The notes under the pieces: generated by a model
The model's database searches: none
Seen by the model: only the letters and a program-made list of their open reading frames with translations
Told to the model about the DNA's origin: nothing
Origin: an uncultured Bacteroidota bacterium
GTDB taxonomy: Bacteria; Bacteroidota; Bacteroidia; Flavobacteriales; Flavobacteriaceae
Length of the DNA stretch: 64,000 nucleotides
Direction of reading: 5' to 3'
NCBI GenBank assembly: GCA_902605445.1
Contig: CACLCL010000004.1
Coordinates: forward strand, 1 to 64,000
Shown: one piece after another, positions 20,232-29,333 of the stretch
How the letters are laid out: each line of letters opens with the position of its first letter
Position numbering within the stretch: position 1 is the stretch's first letter
Position numbers and translations under genes: made by a program

Positions 20232-21896
20232 CTAAAAACCGTGAGCAGCATCATCGCCTCTTTTATCTGCCCCTCCTTCTAATTTATTATTTTTTATCAA
20301 TATACCATCAACTCTTCCGATCGGACCCTTATCGTAATAATTATAACCAAATTTTTTAATGTCATTTAATATGTTTTTGTCAAAAAAACTACTTTCAACT
20401 CTAATTGAATCTGGAAGCCATTGATGATGAAATCTACCTGCGTCTACTGACTCTTGCATTCCCATTCCAAATTCGTGAATATTTAGAATTATTTGTAATA
20501 CTGAAGTGATTATGGTTGAACCGCCTGGGGTTCCAACAACCATATATAATTTTCCATCATTTTCAACAATAGTCGGTGTCATTGAGCTTAACATTCTTTT
20601 TCCAGGCATAATTTTATTTGCTTCACCACCAATTAAACCAAATTGGTTAGGATAGCCAGGTTTTATTGAAAAGTCATCCATTTCATTATTAATAAAAAAA
20701 CCCAACTCTTCACAGTAAAGCTTAGATCCAAAGGTGCTATTTAGAGTAGTAGTTACAGCAACTGCATTCCCATATTGATCAACAATTGAGTAGTGTGTCG
20801 TTTCTTCACTTTCTGTAGAATATATATTTCCAAAATCGATCATACTTGAACTTGTTGGGGATTCAAAGGAGAAATCTTGCATTCTTTTTTCTAAATAACT
20901 GTTATTGACTAGTTTTTTGATATCAACATCTAAGAAGTCAGAATCACCCAAAAAATGACTTCTGTCAGCAAAAGATCTTTTTTGTGCTTCTACTAATATT
21001 TTTACATATTCCTTCGAATTGTGTTTGTATTGACCAACATCAAAGGGTTCAATCATCTTTAATATTTGATTTAAACAGATCCCACCACTGGACGGTAGCG
21101 GCATCGAAATAATATTAAGATTTTTATATTGAAAAACATGAGGTTCTCGCCATACAGCATTATAATTTCTCATATCCTCTAAACTTATTATTCCTCCTTT
21201 ATCTTGAATGAAATCAACAAAAATTTTAGCTGTTTCTCCATTGTAAAATTCATCTTTACCATTTTTCATTATTTTCTTTAATGTACTGGCTAAATTTATA
21301 TTTACAAGAGTATCATTTTCTTTTAAAGTTCTATTATATATAATTTCATTGCTATTTATTCTTATAAAATCATTGTGGAATTCTGAAATTCTGTCACTCT
21401 GTTTTTTAGTTATGACTATCCCATTTTCAGCAAGTTCAATCACTGGTCTAAAAATTTCATTTATTGGTAAACTCCCAAATCGTTCATGAACACTAAAAAT
21501 ACCTGCGATTGTTCCAGGGACACCACATGAAAGAGCACCTTCCTCACTTAACTTTTCAATTATATCACCGTTTTTATCAAGATACATGTTCTCGCTAGCA
21601 GATAGGGGAGCTTTCTCTCGAAAATCAAGTGCTCCTATTTCGCCATCGTTTTTTCTAAAAACCATAAACCCACCACCTCCAATATTTCCTGCAGACGGAT
21701 ATGAAACAGCTAATGCTAATTCAGTAGCTATCATTGCATCGAAAGCATTTCCTCCTTTTCTTAAAATATCAACACCTATTTTACTTGCTTCAATTCTGGC
21801 AGATACAACCATGCCATTTTCTGCTATGAAGCCTAGTTTATCTTTTTTACAAGAAATAAACGTAATTGATATTAGTAATAAGATTAAATTTTTCAG
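20232..21896 (-). CDS. ggt: Gamma-glutamyltransferase, predicted lipoprotein, probable CTG start
   Basis: GGT core (GGNAFDAMIATELALAVSYPSAGNIGGGGFMVFR; THYSIVDQYGNAVAVTTTLN). The ORF-track start (21812) lacks a signal peptide. In-frame upstream sequence read by eye: CTG AAA AAT TTA ATC TTA TTA CTA ATA TCA ATT ACG TTT ATT TCT TGT = (M)KNLILLLISITFISC. Confidence 0.85.
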   Translation of the reverse strand: MKNLILLLISITFISCKKDKLGFIAENGMVVSARIEASKIGVDILRKGGNAFDAMIATELALAVSYPSAGNIGGGGFMVFRKNDGEIGALDFREKAPLSASENMYLDKNGDIIEKLSEEGALSCGVPGTIAGIFSVHERFGSLPINEIFRPVIELAENGIVITKKQSDRISEFHNDFIRINSNEIIYNRTLKENDTLVNINLASTLKKIMKNGKDEFYNGETAKIFVDFIQDKGGIISLEDMRNYNAVWREPHVFQYKNLNIISMPLPSSGGICLNQILKMIEPFDVGQYKHNSKEYVKILVEAQKRSFADRSHFLGDSDFLDVDIKKLVNNSYLEKRMQDFSFESPTSSSMIDFGNIYSTESEETTHYSIVDQYGNAVAVTTTLNSTFGSKLYCEELGFFINNEMDDFSIKPGYPNQFGLIGGEANKIMPGKRMLSSMTPTIVENDGKLYMVVGTPGGSTIITSVLQIILNIHEFGMGMQESVDAGRFHHQWLPDSIRVESSFFDKNILNDIKKFGYNYYDKGPIGRVDGILIKNNKLEGGADKRGDDAAHGF

Positions 21897-21976
21897 TGTG
21901 TTAATTTTTTAACAATTTACAAATTCAAATTATTTATCTATTATTAAATAAAGTTATATTAGCGAAAACAATTTTA

Positions 21977-23353
21977 ATGCCACTAATTAAGTCGATTTCA
22001 GGAATACGAGGAACCATTGGTAACAGAGAAGGTGAGGACTTAACAAATGAAGATGTAATTATTTTTACAATTTCTTACATAAAATGGCTTAAGTCCGTTA
22101 ATTTCAGCTCAAACCATAGTGTTGTTGTTGGAAGAGATGCCAGAACCTCAGGACCGATGATCGAATCATTAGTTATTCAAACAATGACTAGTATGGGCGT
22201 TAATGTAATATCATTGGGTTTGTCTACAACTCCAACCGTTGAAATTGCAGTAACTGAAGAAAATGCTAATGGAGGTATAATTATCACGGCAAGCCACAAC
22301 CCAAAAAACTGGAACGCACTAAAACTCTTAAATCATAAAGGAGAATTTATTTCTGAATCAGATGGAAATAATATTTTAGCAATTGCAGAAACAAAACCTA
22401 GAATAGAAAATAATATTCAAAAGGGTAATGTTAAAAAAGTTGATAATTACATCAGTAAACACATTGATTTAATTTTAAATCTCAACTCTGTCAATGTTCA
22501 AAGTATTAAGAAAAAACAATTAAAAATTGTAGTTGATGCAGTTAACTCAACGGGGGGCATTGCTGTACCAAAATTATTAAAAAAGATGGGTGTTGAAGTT
22601 GTTGAGTTATATTGTACTCCTAATGGGGAGTTTCCACATGATCCGGAACCTCTCAAGGATAATTTAAAGGAATTGTCAGAATTAGTTATTAAAACTAAGG
22701 CCAATTTGGGTATTGTTGTTGATCCAGATGTAGATAGATTGGCTTTTGTTTGTGAAAACGGAGATGTATTTGGAGAAGAATATACATTAGTTGCTTGTGC
22801 TGATTATTACCTACAACAAAATCCTGGGAATACGGTCAGTAATCTTAGTTCTTCTAGGGCTATGAAAGATTTAAGTAATTCAAAAAACTGTAATCATTAT
22901 TTTAGTAAAGTCGGGGAGGTCAATGTAGTTGAGTTAATGAAAGACAAGAATGCTGTGATTGGAGGTGAAGGAAATGGAGGTGTAATATTACCTGAATTTC
23001 ATTATGGTAGAGATGCTTTGGTTGGAATAGCATTATTTTTAACTCATTTTTCAAATCTTAACATGAAGATGACTGAATTGAAAAACAGCTTACCAGCTTA
23101 TTACATGAGTAAAAGCAAGGTAAAATTAGGTGAAGGAGTTAAGCTAGACGAAATATTAGAATCCATGAGAGATAAATACTCAGAAGAGGAAATTAACACT
23201 TTAGATGGATTGAAAATTGATTTTAAAGATTCATGGGTTCATCTAAGGAAGAGTAACACCGAACCAATAATTAGAATTTATAGTGAAGCTAAATCTCAAA
23301 ATGAAGCAAATTTATTAACCGAAAAATTTGTTTCTGAAATAAGTAAATATTAA
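21977..23353 (+). CDS. glmM: Phosphoglucosamine mutase / phosphohexomutase
   Basis: VGRDARTSGPMIE, TASHNPKNWNALKLL, VDPDVDRLAFV, GGEGNGGVI motifs. Confidence 0.93.
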   Translation: MPLIKSISGIRGTIGNREGEDLTNEDVIIFTISYIKWLKSVNFSSNHSVVVGRDARTSGPMIESLVIQTMTSMGVNVISLGLSTTPTVEIAVTEENANGGIIITASHNPKNWNALKLLNHKGEFISESDGNNILAIAETKPRIENNIQKGNVKKVDNYISKHIDLILNLNSVNVQSIKKKQLKIVVDAVNSTGGIAVPKLLKKMGVEVVELYCTPNGEFPHDPEPLKDNLKELSELVIKTKANLGIVVDPDVDRLAFVCENGDVFGEEYTLVACADYYLQQNPGNTVSNLSSSRAMKDLSNSKNCNHYFSKVGEVNVVELMKDKNAVIGGEGNGGVILPEFHYGRDALVGIALFLTHFSNLNMKMTELKNSLPAYYMSKSKVKLGEGVKLDEILESMRDKYSEEEINTLDGLKIDFKDSWVHLRKSNTEPIIRIYSEAKSQNEANLLTEKFVSEISKY

Positions 23354-24240
23354 TTAGTTTTTCGATGTTTAAATCTATTGTGAGTCCATGTATAATATTC
23401 TGGAGCTTTCAATATTTGATTTTCTAATAGTTTAATAAAATCTTCCGTGATTTTAAAGTCTTTATATTTTGTTGGTTTGTCAGTGATCAGTTCAAAAGAC
23501 GCTAAATAATATCCTCTTTTAACCTTTTCCACGTTCATATAAACAACAGCCATATCATATTTTTTTGCAATTATCTCAGCACCGGTGTGAAATGGTACAA
23601 AATTGTTCAAAAAATTATTCCAATATGTTGCCTTATTTTTTTTTGGAGATTGGTCTGAGGCAAATCCATAAATATTTAACCCTTTTAATTTGCTATTTTT
23701 TAAAATTTCTTTAAATGTATTTTTGGTTGAGATTAAATTCCCATTGTATTTACTTCTAATTTTTTTTATTAAACTATCAAAGTATTTATTTGAAAGTTTT
23801 TTATAAATGGCATTTATTTTATAATCAGTAAGTCTGTCAATTATAAAAAACCACTCCCAACTAGCATAATGACCACCCATTAAAATAATATTCCTTTTTT
23901 TCTTGTATAATTCATCCAATAATTCGAAGTTCTTAAAACTGTATCTTTTCTTTATTTCAACTTCACTTATATTTAATGATTTGAATGATTCAAGAAATAG
24001 ATCAGATAAATGCTTGTAATATTTACTTTCAATAATCTTTCTTTCTAAAAGTGTTTTTTCAGGGAATGCTAGAGCAAGATTCTTCCTTACCAATTTTTTT
24101 CGATATGAAATAACATGATAAAGGATTATATATAAAAAATCTGAAAATAAATAAACCAGCCTGAAATTAGACTTTGATATTATCCAAATTAATGGATATA
24201 GAATTATATAAACAAGAAGATTCATTATATTAAGTGACAA
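23350..24240 (-). CDS. LpxL/HtrB-type lipid A biosynthesis acyltransferase
   Basis: RKNLALAFPEKTLLERKIIESKYYKHL, MGGHYASWEW, YTWTHNRFKHR. Confidence 0.88.
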   Translation of the reverse strand: MSLNIMNLLVYIILYPLIWIISKSNFRLVYLFSDFLYIILYHVISYRKKLVRKNLALAFPEKTLLERKIIESKYYKHLSDLFLESFKSLNISEVEIKKRYSFKNFELLDELYKKKRNIILMGGHYASWEWFFIIDRLTDYKINAIYKKLSNKYFDSLIKKIRSKYNGNLISTKNTFKEILKNSKLKGLNIYGFASDQSPKKNKATYWNNFLNNFVPFHTGAEIIAKKYDMAVVYMNVEKVKRGYYLASFELITDKPTKYKDFKITEDFIKLLENQILKAPEYYTWTHNRFKHRKTN

Positions 24241-24294
24241 ATATATATTTATTTAAACTCATAATAATATTTAGATTCATATTAATTACGATTG

Positions 24295-24302
24295 TATCTT
24301 TG
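24295..24302 (+). promoter_or_regulatory. Bacteroidota -7 like element TATCTTTG upstream of mnmE TTG start
   Basis: Matches TAnnTTTG; lies inside the putative upstream extension of the ORF call, 18 nt before TTG 24321. Confidence 0.4.
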
Positions 24303-24320
24303 TCGAAATTAATATTTGTT

Positions 24321-25697
24321 TTGATTGATAACGATAATATTATAGCATTAGCAACCCCATCTGGTTTAGGTGCCATATCTGTAATAAGGGTTTCTGGACC
24401 AGAAAGCATTCAAATTGTTGATAAGATATTTTACTCTTTTGAAAACACTTCCCTTAAACAAACCCAATCAAATAAAATTCAATTAGGATACATCAAAGAT
24501 TCAGATTCATTTATTGATAAAGTTCTTGTATCAATTTTTAGAAATCCAAAATCATATACTGGTGAGGATGTAGTTGAAATATCTTGCCACTGCAGTAGTT
24601 TCATTCAAAACTCAATAATTCAGTTGCTTTTAAAATTAAATTGCCGATTAGCCAAACCAGGTGAATTCACAATGAAAGCCTTCCTAAATGGTAAAATGGA
24701 TTTAAGCGAGGCTGAATCAGTTGCTGATTTAATTTCAAGTAATTCAGAAGCATCTCATAAAATCGCAATGAACCAAATGAGAGGTGGATTTAGGAATGAT
24801 ATTAATATGCTTCGAGAAAGGTTATTGAATTTTGCGTCTTTAATAGAGCTTGAATTAGATTTTTCTCAGGAGGATGTTGAATTTGCAAATACTTCAGAAT
24901 TGAAAAATATCTTAGATGATATTGAAAAAAAGTTGGTTGATTTGATTGCATCATTTAAAACTGGTCAAGTGATAAAAAATGGGATTCCTATTGTTATTGT
25001 TGGTGAACCAAATTCTGGAAAATCTACACTTTTAAATAACCTATTAAATGACGATAGAGCAATTGTCAGTCCAATACCAGGTACAACTAGAGACACTATT
25101 GAAGATCAAATTACACTGAATGGAGTAGTTTGTAGATTTATTGATACTGCAGGCATTAGAAATACTGTAGATGAAATTGAATCGATTGGCATTGAAAAAA
25201 CTTTCAAAAAAATTGATGAAGCTGAAATAATCATCTATTTGATTGATGTTTTAGAATTAACAGATGAAAAAATTAAATTTCATAAAAAATATATTCACGA
25301 AATTCAGAAAAAATATTCTGATAAACATATAATTAAGGTGATTAATAAAATTGATATTGCCGAAGATGATTTCTCTAAATCAATGAAAGCTTTGAAAATT
25401 AGTGCTAAGGAAAATATTAATATTAATGTTCTCAAAGAATCTATAATTAATCATATTCAGAAAATGACTGGAAATTATGAAAGTTCAATTATTTCTAACT
25501 CAAGACATTACGATATTTTATCAAAAACTAAACTCGAGATTGAAAAAGTTAGAAGCTCAATAAAAAATAAAGTTCCCTCTGATTTATTAGCAATAGACAT
25601 TAAGCAAGCTCTAAATTTACTTGGCGAATTAACTGGTGAAATTTCAAATGATGAAATTCTAGGGAATATATTTTCAAAATTTTGTATCGGCAAGTAA
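24321..25697 (+). CDS. mnmE: tRNA uridine-5-carboxymethylaminomethyl(34) synthesis GTPase MnmE (probable TTG start)
   Basis: IDNDNIIALATPSGLGAISVIRVSGP N-terminus; GEPNSGKSTLLNNLLNDDRAIVSPIPGTTRDTIED; C-terminal CIGK. ORF-track start 24234 adds an unlikely extension. Confidence 0.93.
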   Translation: MIDNDNIIALATPSGLGAISVIRVSGPESIQIVDKIFYSFENTSLKQTQSNKIQLGYIKDSDSFIDKVLVSIFRNPKSYTGEDVVEISCHCSSFIQNSIIQLLLKLNCRLAKPGEFTMKAFLNGKMDLSEAESVADLISSNSEASHKIAMNQMRGGFRNDINMLRERLLNFASLIELELDFSQEDVEFANTSELKNILDDIEKKLVDLIASFKTGQVIKNGIPIVIVGEPNSGKSTLLNNLLNDDRAIVSPIPGTTRDTIEDQITLNGVVCRFIDTAGIRNTVDEIESIGIEKTFKKIDEAEIIIYLIDVLELTDEKIKFHKKYIHEIQKKYSDKHIIKVINKIDIAEDDFSKSMKALKISAKENININVLKESIINHIQKMTGNYESSIISNSRHYDILSKTKLEIEKVRSSIKNKVPSDLLAIDIKQALNLLGELTGEISNDEILGNIFSKFCIGK

Positions 25698-25957
25698 ATT
25701 ATTGATAATCAATAAGTTACGTAAATATAATGAAAAAAAATTAATTATTGTAAATTTAAATATGCATTAGCTAATACTATTTATTCAAATTTAATTTTAT
25801 TTATATATATTCGCATCACACAAAAAGAATTGGTTTGATTGATTGCTATGGTTGGCTCTCTTTCAAACCTTTTCACTTTTATATAGCAACACACGATAAA
25901 CCATAAACAACTTTTTCACTAACTTGTAGATATATTAAATAATTTAAAATCAATAAT

Positions 25958-26101
25958 ATGTATTTCGAGCAAGGACAAGGAAATGCAGGAGATTTAAGTA
26001 AAATTGGAAAAGAAAAAGGAAAAACAAAACTTATTATTTGCATTATTTCTGTGATTGTTATCTTAATGATTTTAGCCTCTTTATTTTTGGATAATAGTTA
26101 A
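25958..26101 (+). CDS. Small single-TM protein (47 aa), hypothetical
   Basis: Not in ORF track. Translated by eye: MYFEQGQGNAGDLSKIGKEKGKTKLIICIISVIVILMILASLFLDNS*. Confidence 0.5.
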   Translation: MYFEQGQGNAGDLSKIGKEKGKTKLIICIISVIVILMILASLFLDNS

Positions 26102-26106
26102 ATAAA

Positions 26107-26286
26107 ATGAATACAATAGTAAAAGTTATTAAAACCATTATATTACTTTTCATAGGGTTCTTATGTCTTGGCGCACCCATCCCATATTTTTTTGGACGTA
26201 TTTTAGTAAGGTTTGCCCTGTTTGGTGCAGCAATGTATGCCATAGGCTCAGTTTGGAAAAAGAAACCTGCTGAAAAAAAGGGTTAA
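26107..26286 (+). CDS. Small membrane protein (59 aa), hypothetical
   Basis: Not in ORF track. MNTIVKVIKTIILLFIGFLCLGAPIPYFFGRILVRFALFGAAMYAIGSVWKKKPAEKKG*; 5 nt after the previous stop. Confidence 0.5.
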   Translation: MNTIVKVIKTIILLFIGFLCLGAPIPYFFGRILVRFALFGAAMYAIGSVWKKKPAEKKG

Positions 26287-26402
26287 ATTTTTAAAACAAA
26301 TAAAAAGTAAATGCTAAAATTACAAATCAAATCTTGGTCTTACTATCCTTTAAAGTCTCTTTAAGATTTTTTACTAACTTGTATGTCCATTAACAACTAA
26401 CT

Positions 26403-26996
26403 ATGAAAAACATATTATTTACACTCGCATTACTTATTTCTTTTAACTCTTTTGGGCAATCCAATGCTATTCTTCAAAGTGAATTCATTGAAAAAGAATT
26501 AAAGAAAGATTTTGATTTATACACATTACATATGAACAACAGAGATTTTGAAAGTGCTATGGATTTTATTATTCCTGAAATCTTTTCTTTGATGACAAAA
26601 GAGCAAATGATTAAGACTTTTGAAGATGCTTTTGCTGGTGGACTTGAAATGGAAATTTTAAACTATAATGATATTTCAATTTCAGAAGTAGTAAAGTTTG
26701 AAGGTAAAGATTATTGTAAAGTTCAATCATCATCAGATATTTATATGAAAATTAGTGGTAATTATTTGACCAATATTGAAACAATAAAAACAAATTTTGA
26801 TTTAAGTTTTGGAAAAAGAAGTGATTCATTTGTGTATAATAAAAGCGATAATACATTTTATGGAAAAGGTTTTATTGAAAATAGAATAGCAGTTTCTGTT
26901 TCTGGAACAAATGATTGGAAATTTATTGCTATTGATAATTTCGATGAAACAGTATTAGCAATGATTATTCCTGAACAAGTTTTAAATAAACTGTAA
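26403..26996 (+). CDS. Hypothetical exported protein
   Basis: Signal peptide MKNILFTLALLISFNSFGQ; 197 aa. Confidence 0.75.
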   Translation: MKNILFTLALLISFNSFGQSNAILQSEFIEKELKKDFDLYTLHMNNRDFESAMDFIIPEIFSLMTKEQMIKTFEDAFAGGLEMEILNYNDISISEVVKFEGKDYCKVQSSSDIYMKISGNYLTNIETIKTNFDLSFGKRSDSFVYNKSDNTFYGKGFIENRIAVSVSGTNDWKFIAIDNFDETVLAMIIPEQVLNKL

Positions 26997-26999
26997 AAA

Positions 27000-27380
27000 A
27001 TGAAAAATCTATTATTTACTCTTGCCTTACTTATTTCTTTTAGCTCTTTTGGGCAAAATATTTTAGACACAGAGAACATACATAAAGCATATCCAAATAT
27101 GACGTATGGTATACACGATGAAAATGGACTTATGGGGCACGAAGAAGGTTATTTAGGACCTGACCATTTAACTGAACTGAGATTCAAGGGAAAATTATAT
27201 GAATCAGATTTTGTGGAATTAGAATATGAAATTGAGTCAGTTGATAATGATGGTAATGAAAAAATTAGTCACCTCAGGGAAATAATATTTCGTAAATATG
27301 TTCCTAATGAATATGGCCCAAGACAACTTAGGATTTCATTCTACAGAAATGGTGATATAAAAGGTGTATTTTATTACTAA
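27000..27380 (+). CDS. Hypothetical exported protein
   Basis: Signal peptide MKNLLFTLALLISFSSFGQ, nearly identical to that of the preceding gene; mature part unrelated by eye. Confidence 0.7.
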   Translation: MKNLLFTLALLISFSSFGQNILDTENIHKAYPNMTYGIHDENGLMGHEEGYLGPDHLTELRFKGKLYESDFVELEYEIESVDNDGNEKISHLREIIFRKYVPNEYGPRQLRISFYRNGDIKGVFYY

Positions 27381-27415
27381 CGTAAATCAATTAAATAACC
27401 TACTATGAAAAAAAT

Positions 27416-27580
27416 ATGAAAAAATATTTCAAAGAATGGTGGACTGCATATGCAGTTGGTATTTTTTCTGGATTGATTACTTCAATAGAACTAGATTATT
27501 GGTGGGTTTACATACTTATCTTTAGTTTTTTAATCTTTGCGATTGATCAATATTTCATAAAGGAAAAAATGAAAAAATGA
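27416..27580 (+). CDS. Small membrane protein (54 aa), hypothetical
   Basis: Not in ORF track. MKKYFKEWWTAYAVGIFSGLITSIELDYWWVYILIFSFLIFAIDQYFIKEKMKK*; ATGA overlap with the next start. Confidence 0.55.
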   Translation: MKKYFKEWWTAYAVGIFSGLITSIELDYWWVYILIFSFLIFAIDQYFIKEKMKK

Positions 27581-27909
27581 AAAAGCTAATACTATTACTA
27601 TTTATTTCATTTGTCTTTTCTTGTAATGGTCTCTCAAAAAAACAATTAGGAGAACAGGTTAAGGAGATGATAATTGAAACTTATAATAAAACTCCTGGTT
27701 TAGAGAAAACTGAAGTAGTTGATTTAACACTTAAAAATCAAGAAGGTAATAAGTATAAAGGAGTTCTTACAGTAAAAGTTCCAAATCTTTTTGGTAGTAT
27801 GATGAATTCATTTAATAGCGACACTAGCTATGAGGATAAAATTGAAATAAAATATGATATTGAGGTAGTATACGATGGTGAAGATATCAGTTGGCAAATA
27901 TTAGATTAA
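27577..27909 (+). CDS. Hypothetical lipoprotein
   Basis: MKKLILLLFISFVFSCNGLSKKQ lipobox. Confidence 0.7.
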   Translation: MKKLILLLFISFVFSCNGLSKKQLGEQVKEMIIETYNKTPGLEKTEVVDLTLKNQEGNKYKGVLTVKVPNLFGSMMNSFNSDTSYEDKIEIKYDIEVVYDGEDISWQILD

Positions 27910-27928
27910 TGTTTCACTTAATTTTTAG

Positions 27929-28768
27929 ATGAATAGAACTATTATTCTTATATTTTTAATTTTCATTTCTTGTGATTTAGATGATACAACGATTGTTATA
28001 TACAATGAACTTGATAACCCCGTATATTTTGATGGTAACGGTATTACTGTAAAAGCCAAAGAATGGGCTGAAGTTGGAATGACAGGTGAGTTAAATGGAG
28101 TAACATATATAGTTACAGATAGAGAGATGCTTGAAGAACTAATCGATGAATTTGGAAACACTAATCATAACTTAAGTATCTATTGTACATCCAAAATTAC
28201 TGATATGTCGTATTTATTTCACTCACCAAATTCTTCATCTACATTCAATCAATATTTAAATTCTTGGGATGTTAGTAATGTAACAAATATGTCAAATATG
28301 TTTTATGGAGCATCAAATTTTAACCAGAGCATTGATTTATGGAATGTAAGTAATGTCATTGATATGAGTTACATGTTTTCAGGAGCTAAAGAATTTAATC
28401 AGGAAATTAATGATTGGGATGTCGGAAATGTTGCAAATATGGCAAGTATGTTTGCCAACGCATTTTCTTTTAATAAGCCTTTAAATAATTGGAATGTAAG
28501 TAATGTTACTGATATGAATAGAATGTTTAGAGATGAAGCTTTGGGTAACGAAGGAAGTATATTTAATCAACCCCTTGCTAACTGGGATGTCAGTAATGTA
28601 ACTAATATGTCTTTAATGTTCAGAAACCATCGAAAATTCAATCAAAACCTAGTATTGTGGAATGTGAATAATGTTACTGATTGTTTTTTGTTTTGTGAAA
28701 ATACAGTTGAATGGACTTTAAGTAAGCCTTTATTTAATTCATGTATTGAAAATCAAGGTTGTGAATAG
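27929..28768 (+). CDS. BspA-like / DUF285 repeat lipoprotein
   Basis: Lipobox LIFISC; tandem units FNQxLNxWDVSNVTNMSxMF. Confidence 0.88.
   Translation: MNRTIILIFLIFISCDLDDTTIVIYNELDNPVYFDGNGITVKAKEWAEVGMTGELNGVTYIVTDREMLEELIDEFGNTNHNLSIYCTSKITDMSYLFHSPNSSSTFNQYLNSWDVSNVTNMSNMFYGASNFNQSIDLWNVSNVIDMSYMFSGAKEFNQEINDWDVGNVANMASMFANAFSFNKPLNNWNVSNVTDMNRMFRDEALGNEGSIFNQPLANWDVSNVTNMSLMFRNHRKFNQNLVLWNVNNVTDCFLFCENTVEWTLSKPLFNSCIENQGCE
28239..28690 (+). repeat. Tandem in-frame DUF285 repeats
   Basis: Recurring 'tgggatgttagtaatgtaacaaatatg'-like units (WDVSNVTNM) through the second half of CDS 27929..28768. Confidence 0.75.
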
Positions 28769-28836
28769 TTTTAAAAATTTGTTAGTTTTACTTTTATATT
28801 TAGACTAACTATATTTTAAATAACTATCAAAAAATT

Positions 28837-29238
28837 ATGAAAAAAATTTTACTTATAAGCTTGATTTTTTCATTTTCATCTCTTAACTCTCAAAACTTTG
28901 ATGGATCATGGGGGTATAGAATCAGTGATCACTATATCACTCTATACGGTAACAAAATTGAAAACCAAAATAATGGCGGAAGAACAGGAACATTGAAAGT
29001 TGCAATATATGCTACAAATTCTAGATATAATGGTGGTTCATTAAATGGCTATCTTCTATATGAGTACAAATTAGATCCGTTAGATGCTGGCTACTATTAC
29101 TCAGATGTTTCGCAAAGAGGATGGTGCACGTACCCACCAAGGGGTACCTACTTTCTTACTATTGTTTTATTGGAATACATAACTTATGATTATGAAATAG
29201 TGGATTATGTTACGATGGATCAAACACAAAGTTTTTAG
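28837..29238 (+). CDS. Hypothetical exported protein
   Basis: Signal peptide MKKILLISLIFSFSSLNSQ; GSWGYRISDHYITLYGNKIENQNNGGRTGTLKVAIYAT, a compact repeat-like domain. Confidence 0.7.
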   Translation: MKKILLISLIFSFSSLNSQNFDGSWGYRISDHYITLYGNKIENQNNGGRTGTLKVAIYATNSRYNGGSLNGYLLYEYKLDPLDAGYYYSDVSQRGWCTYPPRGTYFLTIVLLEYITYDYEIVDYVTMDQTQSF

Positions 29239-29333
29239 TAAAAATAAATTTAAATAAATCAAATTGACTCTTCATTAATTCATCATAGTTTTTAGCTTTG
29301 AATTAGCTAAGATTAAAAACCTTAAATCATTTT

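Noticed and set aside
21586-21912. 108-aa plus-strand ORF antisense to the ggt 5' end
   Set aside because: Pro/Ser-rich shadow of the conserved GGT N-terminus.
29288-29320. TTAGCT-TTGAATT-AGCTAA hairpin as a terminator between 28837-CDS and the OsmC gene
   Set aside because: Short AT-rich stem without a clean U-tract; too weak to call.
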